Origin: Nothopassalora personata | Taxonomy: Eukaryota > Ascomycota > Dothideomycetes > Mycosphaerellales > Mycosphaerellaceae | Assembly (NCBI GenBank): GCA_033816765.1 | Contig: CM066293.1 | Coordinates: 4,092,001 to 4,156,000, forward strand | Direction: 5' to 3' | DNA: 64,000 bases | Shown: in pieces, positions 10,901-22,532 of the stretch | Numbering within the stretch: position 1 is the stretch's first letter | How the letters are laid out: each line of letters opens with the position of its first letter | Notes under the pieces: model-generated | Databases searched by the model: none | Told to the model about the DNA's origin: nothing | What the model saw: only the letters and a program-made list of their open reading frames with translations | Program-made: the position numbers and the translations under genes

Positions 10901-11212
10901 CCGCGGAAAGCATTTTGGAAGGATGTCGTACACGCTCTGCTCGATGGAGATGGTAGTGAAGTCCAGATCGTACCGTTTTGCGAGTGGCTGAATGACTTGA
11001 AGGCAGCCGCCGAGCGAGAAGACGTATCAGACGAAGTTCCTGCCGTCAAATTGATCGGGTTCTTTGAGGAAATTGGCAAGCCTGATGCGACAAGGCCGGA
11101 CTTCTCGACGTGGCTCGCTCAGGGTACAAGTACGGCGCTGAGGAACCTGGAGCCTGTATCTCTCACGTGGCTGAGGCAGTGGCGACAGCAATGGTGTGCG
11201 ACTCCGAGCTGA
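7906..11212 (+). pseudogene. NRPS-like carboxylate reductase (A-T-R), one frame break
   Basis: The order of domains is that of an alpha-aminoadipate-reductase-like enzyme: it would adenylate a carboxylic acid, load it on a carrier domain and reduce it with NADPH to an aldehyde or alcohol. The adenylation domain shows LHTSGSTGLPKP (ATP-binding core A3), ALPPFHSVG, VTYGGGPLP, LGSTE and YRGRDDDIIVLSNGEKF. The carrier domain shows NIFECGLDSLRV with the phosphopantetheine serine. The reductase domain shows MLTGSTGSLGSY (NADP-binding Rossmann) and GYAQSKQLAE (catalytic Tyr-Lys). There is no condensation domain. Coding runs in frame 1 from ATG 7906, then in frame 2 to the stop at 11210-11212. The switch falls near 8641-8644, a run of four G. 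Dropping one G would join conserved ...SVNG to LVFGPC. It could be a mutation or a sequencing error. The product is unknown. The two P450s downstream suggest a biosynthetic cluster. Confidence 0.8.
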
Positions 11213-12522
11213 CCAACACCGTGAGAATGTATCGAATGAGGATTTTTAGATTGCATGATTGGGACGCAGGAACGATGTTTAGATAGCTAGGTGTTCAGGG
11301 CAGAGCATCAAGTTCCATCAGCAGTGACATTCTTAAGCACAACTCAACATCCAGACTGAGGATCATCCTACTAAGCGGAGAGTGGTGCTTACACAGGCGT
11401 TGTCAAACGGCAAGATGAAGCTTTGCCAGATCAGCACTCGAGTTGAGCATGTGCACTTCGTCTTCCCAGCCTGACGACAACCTTTTCCGATGGAGATGAG
11501 ACATCCTCGAGGCATTGGATATCCAGTTCAGCAGAAAAACTACGACTCGGGGCATGGGCTCTTTATCGTGCTGGTGCTTGGAGCGGATTATGGATCTTTC
11601 GGACCCGCGAACGTGCCTTTCCGGACGTATTCAAAATCGGCTAAAGGTTGGATTGTAAATCATATGGCCAGACTGATGCGGACGATTTCCGGACGTATTC
11701 AAAATCGGCTAAAGGTTGGATTGTAAATCATATGGCCAGACGGATGCGGACGATTTCCGGACGTATTCAAAATCGGCTAATACTATGCGGCGGCTGATTT
11801 GTCGAGCTTGGCTTGGTCAGGTAACCGGCTTGGCTCCGCGGTGTATCAAGTAGCGCCGACGTGACAGCGGCCCACCCCCCGAAACCGCAACTTCGCACTA
11901 CAGTACGCTCGACGCAAAATACAGTACTACACCTTCAGCTTTTAAACAATACTTTAGAGTTGCATCGGATGACGGATCCGTTATGACCCGGGCGGCCGCC
12001 AAGCGGGCCGGTCTGGCTATCTTAGCCACTGTGGCTCTCCTTATTGGGAGCGGATAAGTGAAGTCAGCCAGCGCGCATCCAGCAACCAGGTCATGAGTAT
12101 CTTGTGGCTATCCACAGTCCGCACCGTCGGAACATATATGTATCGATACGCATGAGGGTAAGGAATCGCTCGCCTGTGTTCATCCAGATTCGGGCCCTGC
12201 TGTATGCCATCATGCGCAGCTTGCGAAGGAAGCGGCTGTCACAAGCGGTATGACCCTCCGACATTTGCCTCTTTGCGCACTATGCTATCTGCGACGAGAT
12301 GGATGCGGGGCAGCAAACATTAGCGTCCCGCACGATGCCCCACTTTACTTAGAGACTACCTACACTCCGGCATGTAGCCTGCGGCTTGATGTGACGCGCG
12401 CATCACAGACCGTTGCCTTCCGCGTGAGGATAAAAGGATAAGCAAGCCATGCTGCATCAACCTGCCAGCTTGACCTTCATTGCCCGCAATTTTGTAAGGG
12501 CCAAGCAGGACATACACACACC
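11213..12522. other. Intergenic stretch between NRPS-like gene and P450
   Basis: No gene is recognised. It holds the 68 bp tandem repeat at 11618-11780 and, toward its right end, the promoter of the P450 gene at 12523. Short open frames here (for example 11490-11726) cross the tandem repeat and are not supported. Confidence 0.45.
11618..11780 (+). repeat. 68 bp tandem repeat, 2.3 copies
   Basis: Successive copies of a unit beginning TTTCCGGACGTATTC start at 11618, 11686 and 11754. The first two are full length and nearly identical (one C/T or T/G type difference near the GACTGATG/GACGGATG part). The third stops after CGGCTAA. The spacing is 68 bp each time. Confidence 0.9.
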
Positions 12523-14156
12523 ATGTCGATCCCTGTGAACCGCCAAGGCATTCTGGATCACCTCCATCTCAAGCACCTTCTGCTAGCAGCTGTCGTCGCT
12601 GTGCCCGCCTACTTCCTCGTCTACACTATATATGCCGTCTTTCTTTCTCCTCAAAGGGACATTCCTGGTCCGTTCCTGGCGAGAGTGACACGGTTATGGG
12701 AGCTGGCCCAGGTATGCGGAGGGAAGTCTCATGAAAAGTTCATCAAGCTGCACGAGAAATATGGTAAGTCATTTCCGGGTGAAAGAAAATTTGATTGGTA
12801 CTGAGACTTTGCAAGGTCGCGTCGTCCGCGTCTCTCCCAACACGTACTCCTTCAACTCGCCCGAAGACGTGAAGAAAATCTACTCCATTAGCAGTGGCTT
12901 CACAAAGAGCCACTACTACGACGCCGTCGGGAACCCTGGCCGCAGTAACCTCTTCGGGATGCGCGACGAAGTCGAACATGCGAAGCGCAGGAAGGCCTTG
13001 AACAATCTCTACAGTATGAGCACAATGGTCAACTACGAAGACGCTGTCGACCGCACCAATGCACTCCTCTTGAGAAAGCTTAACGAGTACTCCAGGAGAG
13101 GCCAGAAGATCATGGTTCCGGAGGTCATCCAATGTTATGCATTCGACGTGATTGGACAGATTACGTACGAAGAAGACTTCGGGTTCCTTGAGAATGAAGG
13201 CGACGTTGACAACATGATCGACCTTGTGTACAAGGCCTTGATTTACTTTGGCAGAGTTGGGCTCTTTCCCGAATTCCACGTGCCTCTGTTCAAGATCATG
13301 CAAGCATTGGGTATCAAGAACGCCGGCATAGTCATCGATCCTGCTGTCAGCAAAGCGTTGGATAAATACCGCAAGATCGGGTTCGCAGAGAAGGCTAACC
13401 CCAAATCAGACTGCTTCACGGCGAAGCTTCTCCGGCTGGAGAAAGAGGGCAAGGTCGAATTCATAGAACAGGTCGACTGCATTGTTAGCAACTTGACTGC
13501 TGGGTCTGACACCACCGGCATCACAATCTCAGCCTGCCTCTACTACCTCTACAACAACCCACCAGTTCTGAAGAAACTCCGCGACGAAATCGAACAAGCG
13601 ACTCAACAGGGTAAAGCGTCTGACCCGATAACATTCCAGGAAGCCCAAAACCTCGGCTATCTCCAATGTGTCATCGCCGAGACGCTCCGAATCCACCCAG
13701 GTGTAGGGTACATCCTCCCTCGCGAAGTCCCAGCAGGGGGCATGGAACTTGGCGGGACCTTCTTCCCAGCAGGCGTAAGTGTGCTCTCATCTCTTGCCTC
13801 TCCGCGCATACTGACATCCGCTTTCACAGACCCAGGTCGGCGCCTCCGCCTGGGCGCTCAATCGCAACCCCGAAGTCTACGGCGCCGACGCCGATGTCTT
13901 CAAACCCGAACGCTACATAGACCAATTTGGCGCCGTGAAGAACGCCGCCGCACAGATGGGCAACTCGTTCTCCTTTGGTGGTGGAAGTAGGACTTGCATC
14001 GGCAAGAACGTGTCCCTTCTCGAAATGACGAAAGTCGTGCCGCAGATCGTCAGAAACTTCGATCTCGAATTTGCGGACAATAAGCCGTGGACGACGTACA
14101 GCACCTGGTTTGTATGGCCAAAGTATCATTGCTATATTAAGCCGCGAGAGAAGTAG
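12523..14156 (+). CDS. Cytochrome P450 monooxygenase (three exons)
   Basis: This is a haem-thiolate oxygenase, presumably ER-anchored by the hydrophobic stretch at about residues 22-44. Exons 12523-12763, 12816-13774 and 13830-14156 splice through introns of 52 and 55 nt (both start GTAAGT and end AG) to give 508 aa. Recognisable elements in order: IPGPF proline hinge, I-helix AGSDTTGI, K-helix ETLR (ExxR), FKPERYI, then haem loop FSFGGGSRTCIG, which carries the FxxGxRxCxG pattern including the ligand Cys. The general look, including the C-terminal tail, recalls pisatin-demethylase-like fungal P450s (impression only). It converges on the second P450, with 133 bp between stops. It probably tailors the product of the NRPS-like reductase; the substrate is unknown. 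Confidence 0.92.
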
Positions 14157-14289
14157 GATTGTGGGGAGTGAGTGGTGATGGGCGTCGAGGGGGAGTCAGG
14201 ATGCACACAGGTGGTTTTTCGTAGACTTACAAACGGGCCAGTTTCTCATGCTATTGGTACCATTAGTCAGAACGTCAATCCACGATTGT

Positions 14290-15989
14290 TCATGCCTGAG
14301 GCATCCTCGGCGTGAACACAATCTCCACATCGCCCAGATCAACAGTGAAGTGATCTTTCGTCTTATTCATCAACCTAAATCCATCCTCATTCGGTGCCAG
14401 CTTGATATCGTACGTCTGGATCAATCGTGTCGTAAGAGTCCGCAGCTCCATCAGTGCCAAGTTCTTGCCAATGCAGCCATAAGGACCCATGCTAAAGGGT
14501 GCGAAGGCGTCCTTGTGCTTGATCTTATCTTCTTGGGAGTACCACCGCTCGGGTATGAAGGAGTCGGCGTCGGCGTAGATGCGTTCGTCTGTGAATGGTT
14601 GAGCCAGTGGAAAGGTCGTTCGAGAAGTGTGAGCATGCAGGACCTACCTCGTCCCATTACGTATTGTGGTGTGACGAAAGTGACGTTGCCCGGGACCCAG
14701 GTATCTCCAATCTCCATACCGTCTGGTGGTGTAAGGCGGTTCACACCGGATGGAACAGGAGGATGTAATCGGAGAGCCTCGTTGATGCAGCCGTTGAGAT
14801 GGTTGCAGCCGCGAATGTCACTCTCCTGCCACTCCCCTTGCGTTTTTGCATCGACCTCTTCCCGAAGCTTCTTAACTTGCTCAGGATTGCTTGCTAGGTG
14901 GTAGAAGAGATATGTGAAAGTCGCTGCCGTGGTGTCACTGCCTGCTACAATGATCAATCGTGCATCTGCTTGCAGCATGGTGTCGGCTTCTGGGTTCGGC
15001 ACATCCTTGTATGCCTTGAGCAGCCAGCCCATGATGTCCGTATCTCGCTTCTTCTCTTCGGCGTGCTTTACCCTCCACGTCAGTTCGCTGATACAGAAAT
15101 TGACGAACTTCTGATAGCCAGCCGAGAGTCCAGGGATCTGCGTCAGCATGCGGAAGAACCAGCTTGGCAAGCGGTAGGCCAAAGGCTGCATGCCCTCGTC
15201 CAACATCTCTAGCTCGTGTGGCTTCTCGCCCTTGTCCAGCATACCATAATCGCGACCAAAAGCCAAAAGACCCATTGCATCAAAGGAGAACAGATTGAAC
15301 CACTTCGTGACGTTCACTGGCTGACCGTTGTGCTTGCCAATCTGATCAATCAGCTTGGTGTTGAACTTCTGAATCTCAGTCTCGTAGTCTCGCAAAGCCT
15401 TCTCAGAGAATGCTGGTGCCCAGACACGTCGTCGGCGGTCGTGAAGGCCTCGATCGCGGGATGTGTGCATGCTTGTCAGGGGCTTGTCGTTGTCGTACCA
15501 GATAGCTTTGGTGACCTTCGATTTCGCACCGTAGGATAGCTCCATTGCGTCAGGATCGATAATGGACAGGCTGTTCGATCCAATGCGTAGAAACCTTCCA
15601 TGCTCCTTGTGCATCTTTTGCAGCCAGTAGTAGCCATCAGAGTTGCCCAACTGGGTTGACAGCCACAAGTCGGAGATTCTCGCATTGTACGGTCCGGGGA
15701 ACTTGTTCAGTGGATTGAGGAAGAGTCTGAAGAACATGCAGTTGCCATATGCTCCAGCCAAGAATGCGGCAGCTACTGAAGTCGACAGTGCAGCAGCCGA
15801 TCGGATGTCCAAAAGACTGACTTTGCTCAGGTATACTGCCAAAGCGACATACGCTGCGAGAAAGCTGTTCAAACAAGTGAACGCGTAGAGGTGAGTCTCA
15901 ACGCGGTGGAAGTATACCCAGAAAGCAGCAGTTCCCACCGCGAATGCGGTGAGACTGGCTGATGCCACAGAGACATTCGGAGTAGCCAT
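14290..15989 (-). CDS. Cytochrome P450 monooxygenase (two exons)
   Basis: Exon 1 (14648-15989) and exon 2 (14290-14588) join across a 59 nt intron (14589-14647, GTAGGT..CACAG) to give 546 aa. The start is set at 15989 because the protein then begins with MATPNVSVAS and several membrane-spanning stretches; an in-frame extension to 16115 looks like leader sequence. Motifs: NKFPGPYNA, I-helix AGSDTTAAT, K-helix EALR (ExxR), PERW, and haem loop FSMGPYGCIG. In that loop the usual Arg of FxxGxRxCxG is Tyr while the Cys ligand is kept. Related fungal P450s of the tryprostatin-hydroxylase/CYP67 type have, from memory, similar loops. It converges with the preceding P450 gene. A role in the same pathway is inference. 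Confidence 0.9.
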
Positions 15990-17430
15990 TGTAAGTAGGA
16001 GGGTGGCACAAGGAGGAAAGAATTCATCTTTCACTTCCCTCCGACCACACTGGGCTTCTATGGTGTGCGAGGAATATAGACGAGAGCCCCGCCCAGCTCG
16101 TTCCAGGCCCCGCATCGTCGTGAACTCAAGTCGACAGCTTGACGCCTTTTGGGTCCTTTACCGTGTGGTTGCCGATCGAGTCAGGGAAAGTCGAACCCGG
16201 GGTACCAAACCCTATTTGCAACATTCTGGGAAATGCGTTTGCTCGTAGTGTAGAGGATCAGCAACTTGGTAGACAATATAAATGAACTTACTCACAGTCT
16301 TACCTTGCTGTCGAACTTGTCCTTCTGGTAGGTCTCTTGAAAGCATCCAATATCGAGCCATGGGCTTCAATGCCAAACAGCCCGTCTCGCGACAGCCGGA
16401 CGTACGACGAGCTATCCAACAGTACCCACAGCATCGGCAGGTATGGACAGACATGCGAGGGTGGTCGCGATGACCTCGAGACCACTGCCGTGGCGAAAAT
16501 AAGAAATGCGGCCTCAAATGCTGTCACGCTGTATGCCTCGTGGTATGGCGTGTTCCACATTCGGCAATCGCGGCTCTTCGGCGAGCGATATGTTGTAGTC
16601 TTGTTTCTTGAAGTCGCCAAGGATCTCGCCGATACTCCCACAATGATGTGGCACAAAAGCGGCGATTCTTCATCGGCTGGAAAACGATTCGAGGACAAAG
16701 TAGCAGCCAGGACATCGCGAAGCCTTGATCGTGATCGGCGACATACAGACTCTTTCGAAGGCACCTTTACTGCTTTCCATACCTCCTAGGCTCGGATAGC
16801 AGCAATTCCAGGTTTCGGGCCGAGCAGGCTCGGATGGAAGAGCATGGCAAGGACACACACTCTCACGAGTTCGTGCGGGTAACTTTGAAGATGTTGGCTG
16901 GTCCGAATGAGGGTGTATGCACAACTTGTCAAGGTGGCGATTGGTGGCATGGTGGCATGGTGGCGCCAGACGATGGGTTACGCAATGTAGAACCAACTCA
17001 AATGGGTATATGTCCAGCTGGGTTCTCTCATCCCGTTCTCCAGAGTTTGATGCATCGATACAGCGCCCTCTACGCAAGGCTCCGTTCATCAGCACAGCCA
17101 GCAGCGGCTTTCATGGTGGCGACACTTTCCTGAATCCGAAGTGTAGCATAGAAAGTAGCACGAGCGCCAACAAGCAAGGCGTTGCTATCCTTTCACGGGG
17201 CGTGCGATGCGTGCTCATGCGACTTGCCGTGCTTCTTTGTAGCACAACGTCCTACCTCGAGGCGTGGGTCTTGGTATGGATTCTTCCGAGCAGATGAATG
17301 GCCATAGTCTTGTCAGCCGGGTTCGATGATAGAGGCGAAGTTGTTCAATGGAATCGAAAGTAAGCACGACACGCGAGGACCGCGTCTTGACAAGGTTCGA
17401 CGGTGGCCTAGGCTTACAAAACCGGCAATT
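15990..17430. other. Intergenic stretch, no supported gene
   Basis: Several open frames of 80-154 codons overlap on both strands (16300-16764 minus, 16337-16789 plus), but none has a motif I recognise. Composition is normal, without RIP. The transition to transposon DNA begins at about 17,430. Confidence 0.4.
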
Positions 17431-17759
17431 ACGCTTATTCGAAATCCTTACTCGCTGTACTCGCTCTTCCTTAATAATAGCATTAACAATAGCACAACAA
17501 TAGCAATACTGCTGCGACTCGCCATTGTCGCCTATAATCGTAGCGGTAGCCTATTCCTCCTACTACGTAGGTAAGTTAGGCTCCTTAATAGTAGATAGTA
17601 AGTATTAAGGAGCTTACCTTACTTGCTATTGTTATATTATAGCGGCGGATATATTAACTTCTACTACTGTTACTATTTCTTTAACTCTATACTTATCGAC
17701 ATATATAAATCTAACTATAGACGACTTACTTAGCGATATTAGCCTTAGAATAATAATAA

Positions 17760-17795
17760 CGATAGCGATAGCGATAGCGATAGCGATAGCGATAG
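17760..17795 (+). repeat. (CGATAG)6 microsatellite
   Basis: Six exact head-to-tail copies of CGATAG sit in RIPped DNA just left of the first LTR. Confidence 0.95.
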
Positions 17796-17994
17796 TATAC
17801 CTAATCCGCGCTTACCCTTATAAACGCGGTTATTACTATAGCTTACGATAGCGTAAGTACAATTCTAACTCGTTAGGTATACGTAGGTAGACTAATAAAC
17901 CTATAGTATATACCGACGCCCTCGTACCGCTAATACCGACGATTTCTACTACGTAAGCGAGTCGATATAGGCATAATAGCTAGGAGACTCGTAG

Positions 17995-18361
17995 TATTAA
18001 CGACTAATAGGTTATTTTAACCTTAGGTTTAGAGGGGGTCCCTTAGGTCTAACTTGCCCTAATTTTATTTTAGTTTAATTAGACATTTAGGTAAGCTAGT
18101 AGGACCCGGTATAGCTATTAAGATATATACTACGTAGTTAAGCATTATAGACGTAGTATTAAGGAAACAATTTAATTTATACCTCTCGAGTAGAGGGTAT
18201 AGGGGTTTAAGTCCGCTAATCCTCTTGTTTATCTAGCTACTGCGCTGCTCGTTACGTAATCTAATTTTACGGTCCCGGGACCGGTAAATACCCCTACTTA
18301 CATAAGCGCCGCTCTATACTACTATAACTTGGATAGGCCTATATAGGGTAGTTAGTAGACA
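17995..18361 (+). repeat. LTR of element D (R-type LTR)
   Basis: 367 bp, starting TATTAACGAC (RIPped TGTTAACGAC) and ending GTTAGTAGACA. Other copies are at 40156-40549 (plus) and 41289-41655 (minus, also 367 bp), so the ends are set by comparing three copies. Confidence 0.7.
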
Positions 18362-18994
18362 TTATTTTAGTAGTTAATAAGGGGGGTTATTAAGTGTACA
18401 CCCGGTAGCGTATTAGTATCTAGTTTATAAGGTTAAAATTACGGTTTAAGGTCTAAGGTTTACGATTAAGGTTATTACTTAAGGTTAAGGTTTACGGTTA
18501 AGGTCGACTAAGGTCGAAAACACTTAAAGTCTAAGGTATTTAGCAACAATTACGGTTATAAGGTCCTATTAAGCAATAACTAGTGTTAGTACATTCTAAC
18601 GTAAGCACTACGTAATAATAGATACGGCTACATTACTAGAAAAACTTAGTACCTTTACTAATATAGGTAGAGGCTACGAGCAGCCTATAAATCCTACGAA
18701 AATAGAAGGGGTCTATAGGGACTCTATCCCTTATAAGGGGATAGAGGAATTAGAGGAAGGGGAAATACCTAAATCTAGTAAAGAAGGGAGAAGCGGAACT
18801 AACGCCGCTAAATTAGGTATAGGTGTAGGTACGAATAGCATAATTAGAATAGATACTATAACTACCCTCTTTAGACGATTAGTAGTAGTAATAGAAAACG
18901 CTAGCCCTCGCTTTCTACCTCTAGGAGGTACTAAGAATCCGTTCTTTAATAGCACTAATGCTACTAAGTTCTAGGAGCGGTTTAGCGACCTAAT

Positions 18995-19313
18995 TGTTAG
19001 GAACCGCTGTACGTTATCACAACTCGGGCTTGGATCTTTGCAGGGATGTCTCAATCAGTTATGAAGGTAGTGGTTCCAAACAGTATATAGTGTATACTTA
19101 AAATGAGTTGAGCACGAGGCTCCTATCTACTTGCAAAAGAGCGTTGTCTATATAGTGCCGTGTCTTGGCGTGATCTTTCCTGCTCTCTCTGCTCTCTCTG
19201 CTCTCTCGAGAGAGCACCCGAGAGCACTGAGAGCACTCTGCATATCGGGTGCATCCGCTGGTCTGCTGGCATCGATTGGTTGGCTACGGGCTTCCCCAGA
19301 CCGATCCGTAACA
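18995..19313 (+). repeat. Solo LTR 1, not RIPped
   Basis: 319 bp, TGTTAGGAACC...CCGTAACA, flanked by the direct 5 bp duplication CTAAT (18990-18994 and 19314-19318). Abundant CpA and TpG contrast with the RIPped surroundings. A CT-rich internal segment (CTGCTCTCT repeats) includes a CTCTCTCGAGAGAG palindrome near 19,200. Confidence 0.92.
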
Positions 19314-19994
19314 CTAATAGACTAGTATCCGCCTCGGGCATCTATTAAGAAGGATAATTTCTAGGGTAGGTTTAAGCGCAATTACGAAACTACTATCCGG
19401 CGCACAGTTATAAGACTACCTAGGTAGCTTACTAATAAGGCACGTTTTAGGAGGACGTTCTTATTAGAGTTCTTAAGGTTTAATGCCTACTCGATATTAG
19501 GGAGTCGGGAATATCTTAAGGAGATTATTAGGGAGTAGTAAGGTAAGAGGCCTAAAGAATAGGATATAAAGGAATTTATCCGCCTGTTTATATCCTTAAA
19601 TAACCTAATTAAACCTAAGGATTTAGATAATAGCTCCCGGAGTCGCCTCCTCCTTTAGGGATTACTAGAGTTAGTCGCGAAAGCGGTCTATAAGGCTTAC
19701 GGACTTTACCTAAAGTAACCTAAGAAGTTTAGGGACTTTTAGAGGATTCTTAATAAAGCTACTAGTATCGTAGATAGTAAGGAGGGATAGAAAGCTATAT
19801 ATACAGATTTCCCTCTTACTTTACCTTAGCTATACCGCTTAGTCGTAAAGTAAATGCCGCGCCTTAAGCCTAAGATTAATACGCTTAAGAAGGCTACCTC
19901 TAGGACTGTTATTAATAATAACCTAATCTAGAAGGTAGCTAAGATAAGTATACGTGTATACTAGCGCGGTCGCGTCGCGGACACGGGTACCTTC

Positions 19995-20356
19995 TGTTAC
20001 GGTTTGATTCGTGGAGAACTCACAGCCACTCACTAAGCGAGGAGAGCAAAGAAACTTGCGGGACGGAGAGCAAGAGATCAAGAGATCGAGAGAGCAAGAG
20101 ATCAAGAGATCAAGAGATCAAGAGATCAAGAGAGCAAGAGATCAAGAGATCAAGAGAGCAAGAGAGAGCAGGACAGATCACGCCAAGACATGGCACTATA
20201 TAGACGACGCTCTTTTGCAAGTAGATAGGAGCCTCGTGCTCAACTCATTTTAAGTATACACCATATACTGTTTGGAACCACTACCTTCATAACTGATTGA
20301 GACATCCCTGCAAAGATCCAAGCCCGAGTTGTGATAACGTACAGCGGTTCCTAACA
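19995..20356 (-). repeat. Solo LTR 2, inverted, not RIPped
   Basis: 362 bp, same family as the LTR at 18995, in opposite orientation, flanked by the direct duplication CCTTC (19990-19994 and 20357-20361). It differs mainly by an expanded purine-rich internal array (about 20064-20172). Not RIPped. Confidence 0.92.
20064..20172 (+). repeat. (AAGAGATC)-type array inside solo LTR 2
   Basis: Imperfect 8 bp units AAGAGATC and AAGAGAGC alternate about a dozen times. The matching part of solo LTR 1 has a shorter CT-rich tract, so the array has expanded in this copy. An 80-codon frame across it is low-complexity and not a gene. Confidence 0.8.
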
Positions 20357-22239
20357 CCTTCTACCCGAGCGAGAATTAACGCTCTATATAACCGGAGAGG
20401 CACGACCTAGATACTAAGCTATAGGTTTACGTAATGTAGCGTCCCCTATCCTAGAATCGCAAATAGTCTAAAGCGATAGATAGTTATTACTACAACTATA
20501 GTAGTTCGAAGCACTAGGCTAGTAATTATAGGGCAATAAGGTCCTTAATATCCCGGGGCTACGTATACCTCGCCCCGAACAACTAGTAGTATCTAGGAAA
20601 AGAAGGCAATCCGCGTCCTACTAAGTTTAACTTTCGGAGGGGACTATAGTAAACCGAAACTACTCTATATACTCCCTCTACTCGAAGAGTATTATAGGCT
20701 ACTCGAAGAGTATTATAGACCGGTCGAGTTTAATGACTAGTATAAAATTCCCGTACTACGTAAGTAATAGATAGGTAGGGACTATACTAGGGTAATAAAG
20801 GTTACGCCTCCTAATTATTCTAAGCCCCCTCCTAACTTTAGGCATTTAATAGAGTATAGCCCTTAGGATGTACGGTCTAGCTAAATGGAGAAGGCTACTA
20901 GAACATATTAGGTCTTATTTAGAGAAAGTAAAGTAGAGTAGGCGATCGACTTAGGCGAACTTAACGAGGTTTCTACCTATCCTATATAGTCTAATAAAGT
21001 GAAAGGGAAGGTACCCGTAGGCATTCTAAAGAATCCGTACCCGAGGACCCGGTCCTTAGCCTAGGATCTACGAGCCCGAGCTAAGGCTACTAAGAAAGTT
21101 CGCCTTTAGTTAGAACAGGAGATCCGGTAAGCTAAGATTAACTAGTAGGAGGTTAAAATAATTAACGAAGTTAATGCTTAAGTAAGCGAAACTTAATTAT
21201 TAGCTAAATCCGGGGTAACCCTAGGAAGGGGAAATAATGCCTAAGTAAACGGACTAGGGAACGATGCTAGTAAAGGACTACCTAAGGATATGCCTATTAG
21301 TCCCGTAAACGCTCCGTTCGTATAAAGGAAGCATATATAGAATACTAAGACTATAAGGATTAATAACTACGTCCGATAATATAGTTTAGCTAGTAATAGC
21401 CCGGTTATAAAGGAAGAGGGTATTATCTACTAGATTAATTAGATCCTCTAGACGACGTTTCCTAATGTAAATGCCTAGGATTAGTTTTAATATAGTCGCT
21501 AGTTCGAGGCTGCCCTCTTCGGTCGCGTTACTAACACCCCCGCTCTTTAGGAGAAGCTCGCTATAGTACGACGCCTTATAGGAAAGGACCCTAAGGTTCG
21601 CACTAGATAAGTAGTTACCTATAAAGATGAACCTAAGTATAATAAGGAGGTCTTCCGCGAAGATAGTTAGGCCTAGTATATCGGAGTGTATTTAACTATG
21701 CTTTACTCTAAGGGTGCGGTCCCTACTACTAAGCTATATAAGGACGTTAAGAAAATCGGGCTCTCTAGTGTCCTTAACAACTTTACTATAGTCCCTAGTC
21801 CTTAGGTAGTAGCGGAGTTTAGGATAAATAAGAACTAGATTAGGTGCCTAATTAATAAGGGTTCCGAGGTAAATATTATCGGCTAGAGGAACGCTTATAG
21901 GTTTAGGTTACTAGTAACATCGAGTGCTTAGCTTACCTTTCGAGGTACTAGAGGGCGGGCCTAGTTTAAAGGTGTTATAGGCAATTTAGATATTTAGGTA
22001 TTTAGGGTTTACTACTAGGTAAATATATTTATCTCCTCGGATCTAAACTTACTAACAATCCTAGGACGTCCGTAGGCCCGTAAGGTGCGGCTTACTGCCC
22101 GTAACTACGATAATAGTTCGTAGGAGGGGACTATTACTAGCCGTAAAGGTAAAAGTATTATATTTACTACCCTAGTTAGCTCGGATAGGTGTAAGACACT
22201 TTAAGAACTATTAAAAGCGTCGGGAAATAGAAGGGTAGG

Positions 22240-22532
22240 TGTTAGGAACCGCTATACGTTATCCTAACCGGGCTTAGATCTTTATAGAGATGTCTTAAAC
22301 TCGTTAAGAAGGTAGTAGTCCTAAATAGTATATAGTATATACTTAAAATGAGTTAAGCACGAGGCTCCTATCTACTTATAAAAGAGCGTCGTCTATATAG
22401 TACTATGTCTTAGCGTAACTAATCTAAGTCGCTTAGCCTTAGTCCTAATTCTAAGTTATTTAGCCTTAGTCCTACTACCTCGTAGCCTATATAAACCCTT
22501 ATTATTCGTAGTAAATAAATGTGTCCGTAATA
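22240..22532 (+). repeat. Solo LTR 3, same family, RIPped
   Basis: 293 bp, beginning TGTTAGGAACC and ending CCGTAATA (CA to TA at the terminus). Flanked by the duplication GTAGG (22235-22239 and 22533-22537). It aligns over most of its length with the LTR at 18995 but carries CpA-to-TpA changes. Confidence 0.88.

Noticed and set aside
16165..16215. GTTCGA-type motif on the minus strand suggestive of a tRNA T-arm
   Set aside because: The surrounding bases do not form T, D or acceptor stems.
16300..16789. Overlapping open frames of 154 (minus) and 150 (plus) codons between the P450 and the RIP block
   Set aside because: Neither has a recognisable domain, a convincing start or splice structure, and they mirror each other.
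17580..17640. Small inverted repeat around TTAATA...TATTAAGGAGC as a terminator or foldback element
   Set aside because: It lies in AT-rich RIPped sequence at the block edge with no adjacent gene, and no other copy was noticed.
20064..20172. Short regular repeats that might suggest a CRISPR-like array
   Set aside because: There are no unique spacers, the units are 8 bp, the genome is eukaryotic, and the array lies inside an LTR.
20011..20253. 80-codon frame rich in Arg-Asp-Gln-Glu-Ile-Lys repeats
   Set aside because: It is the translation of the AAGAGATC array inside a solo LTR, not a gene.
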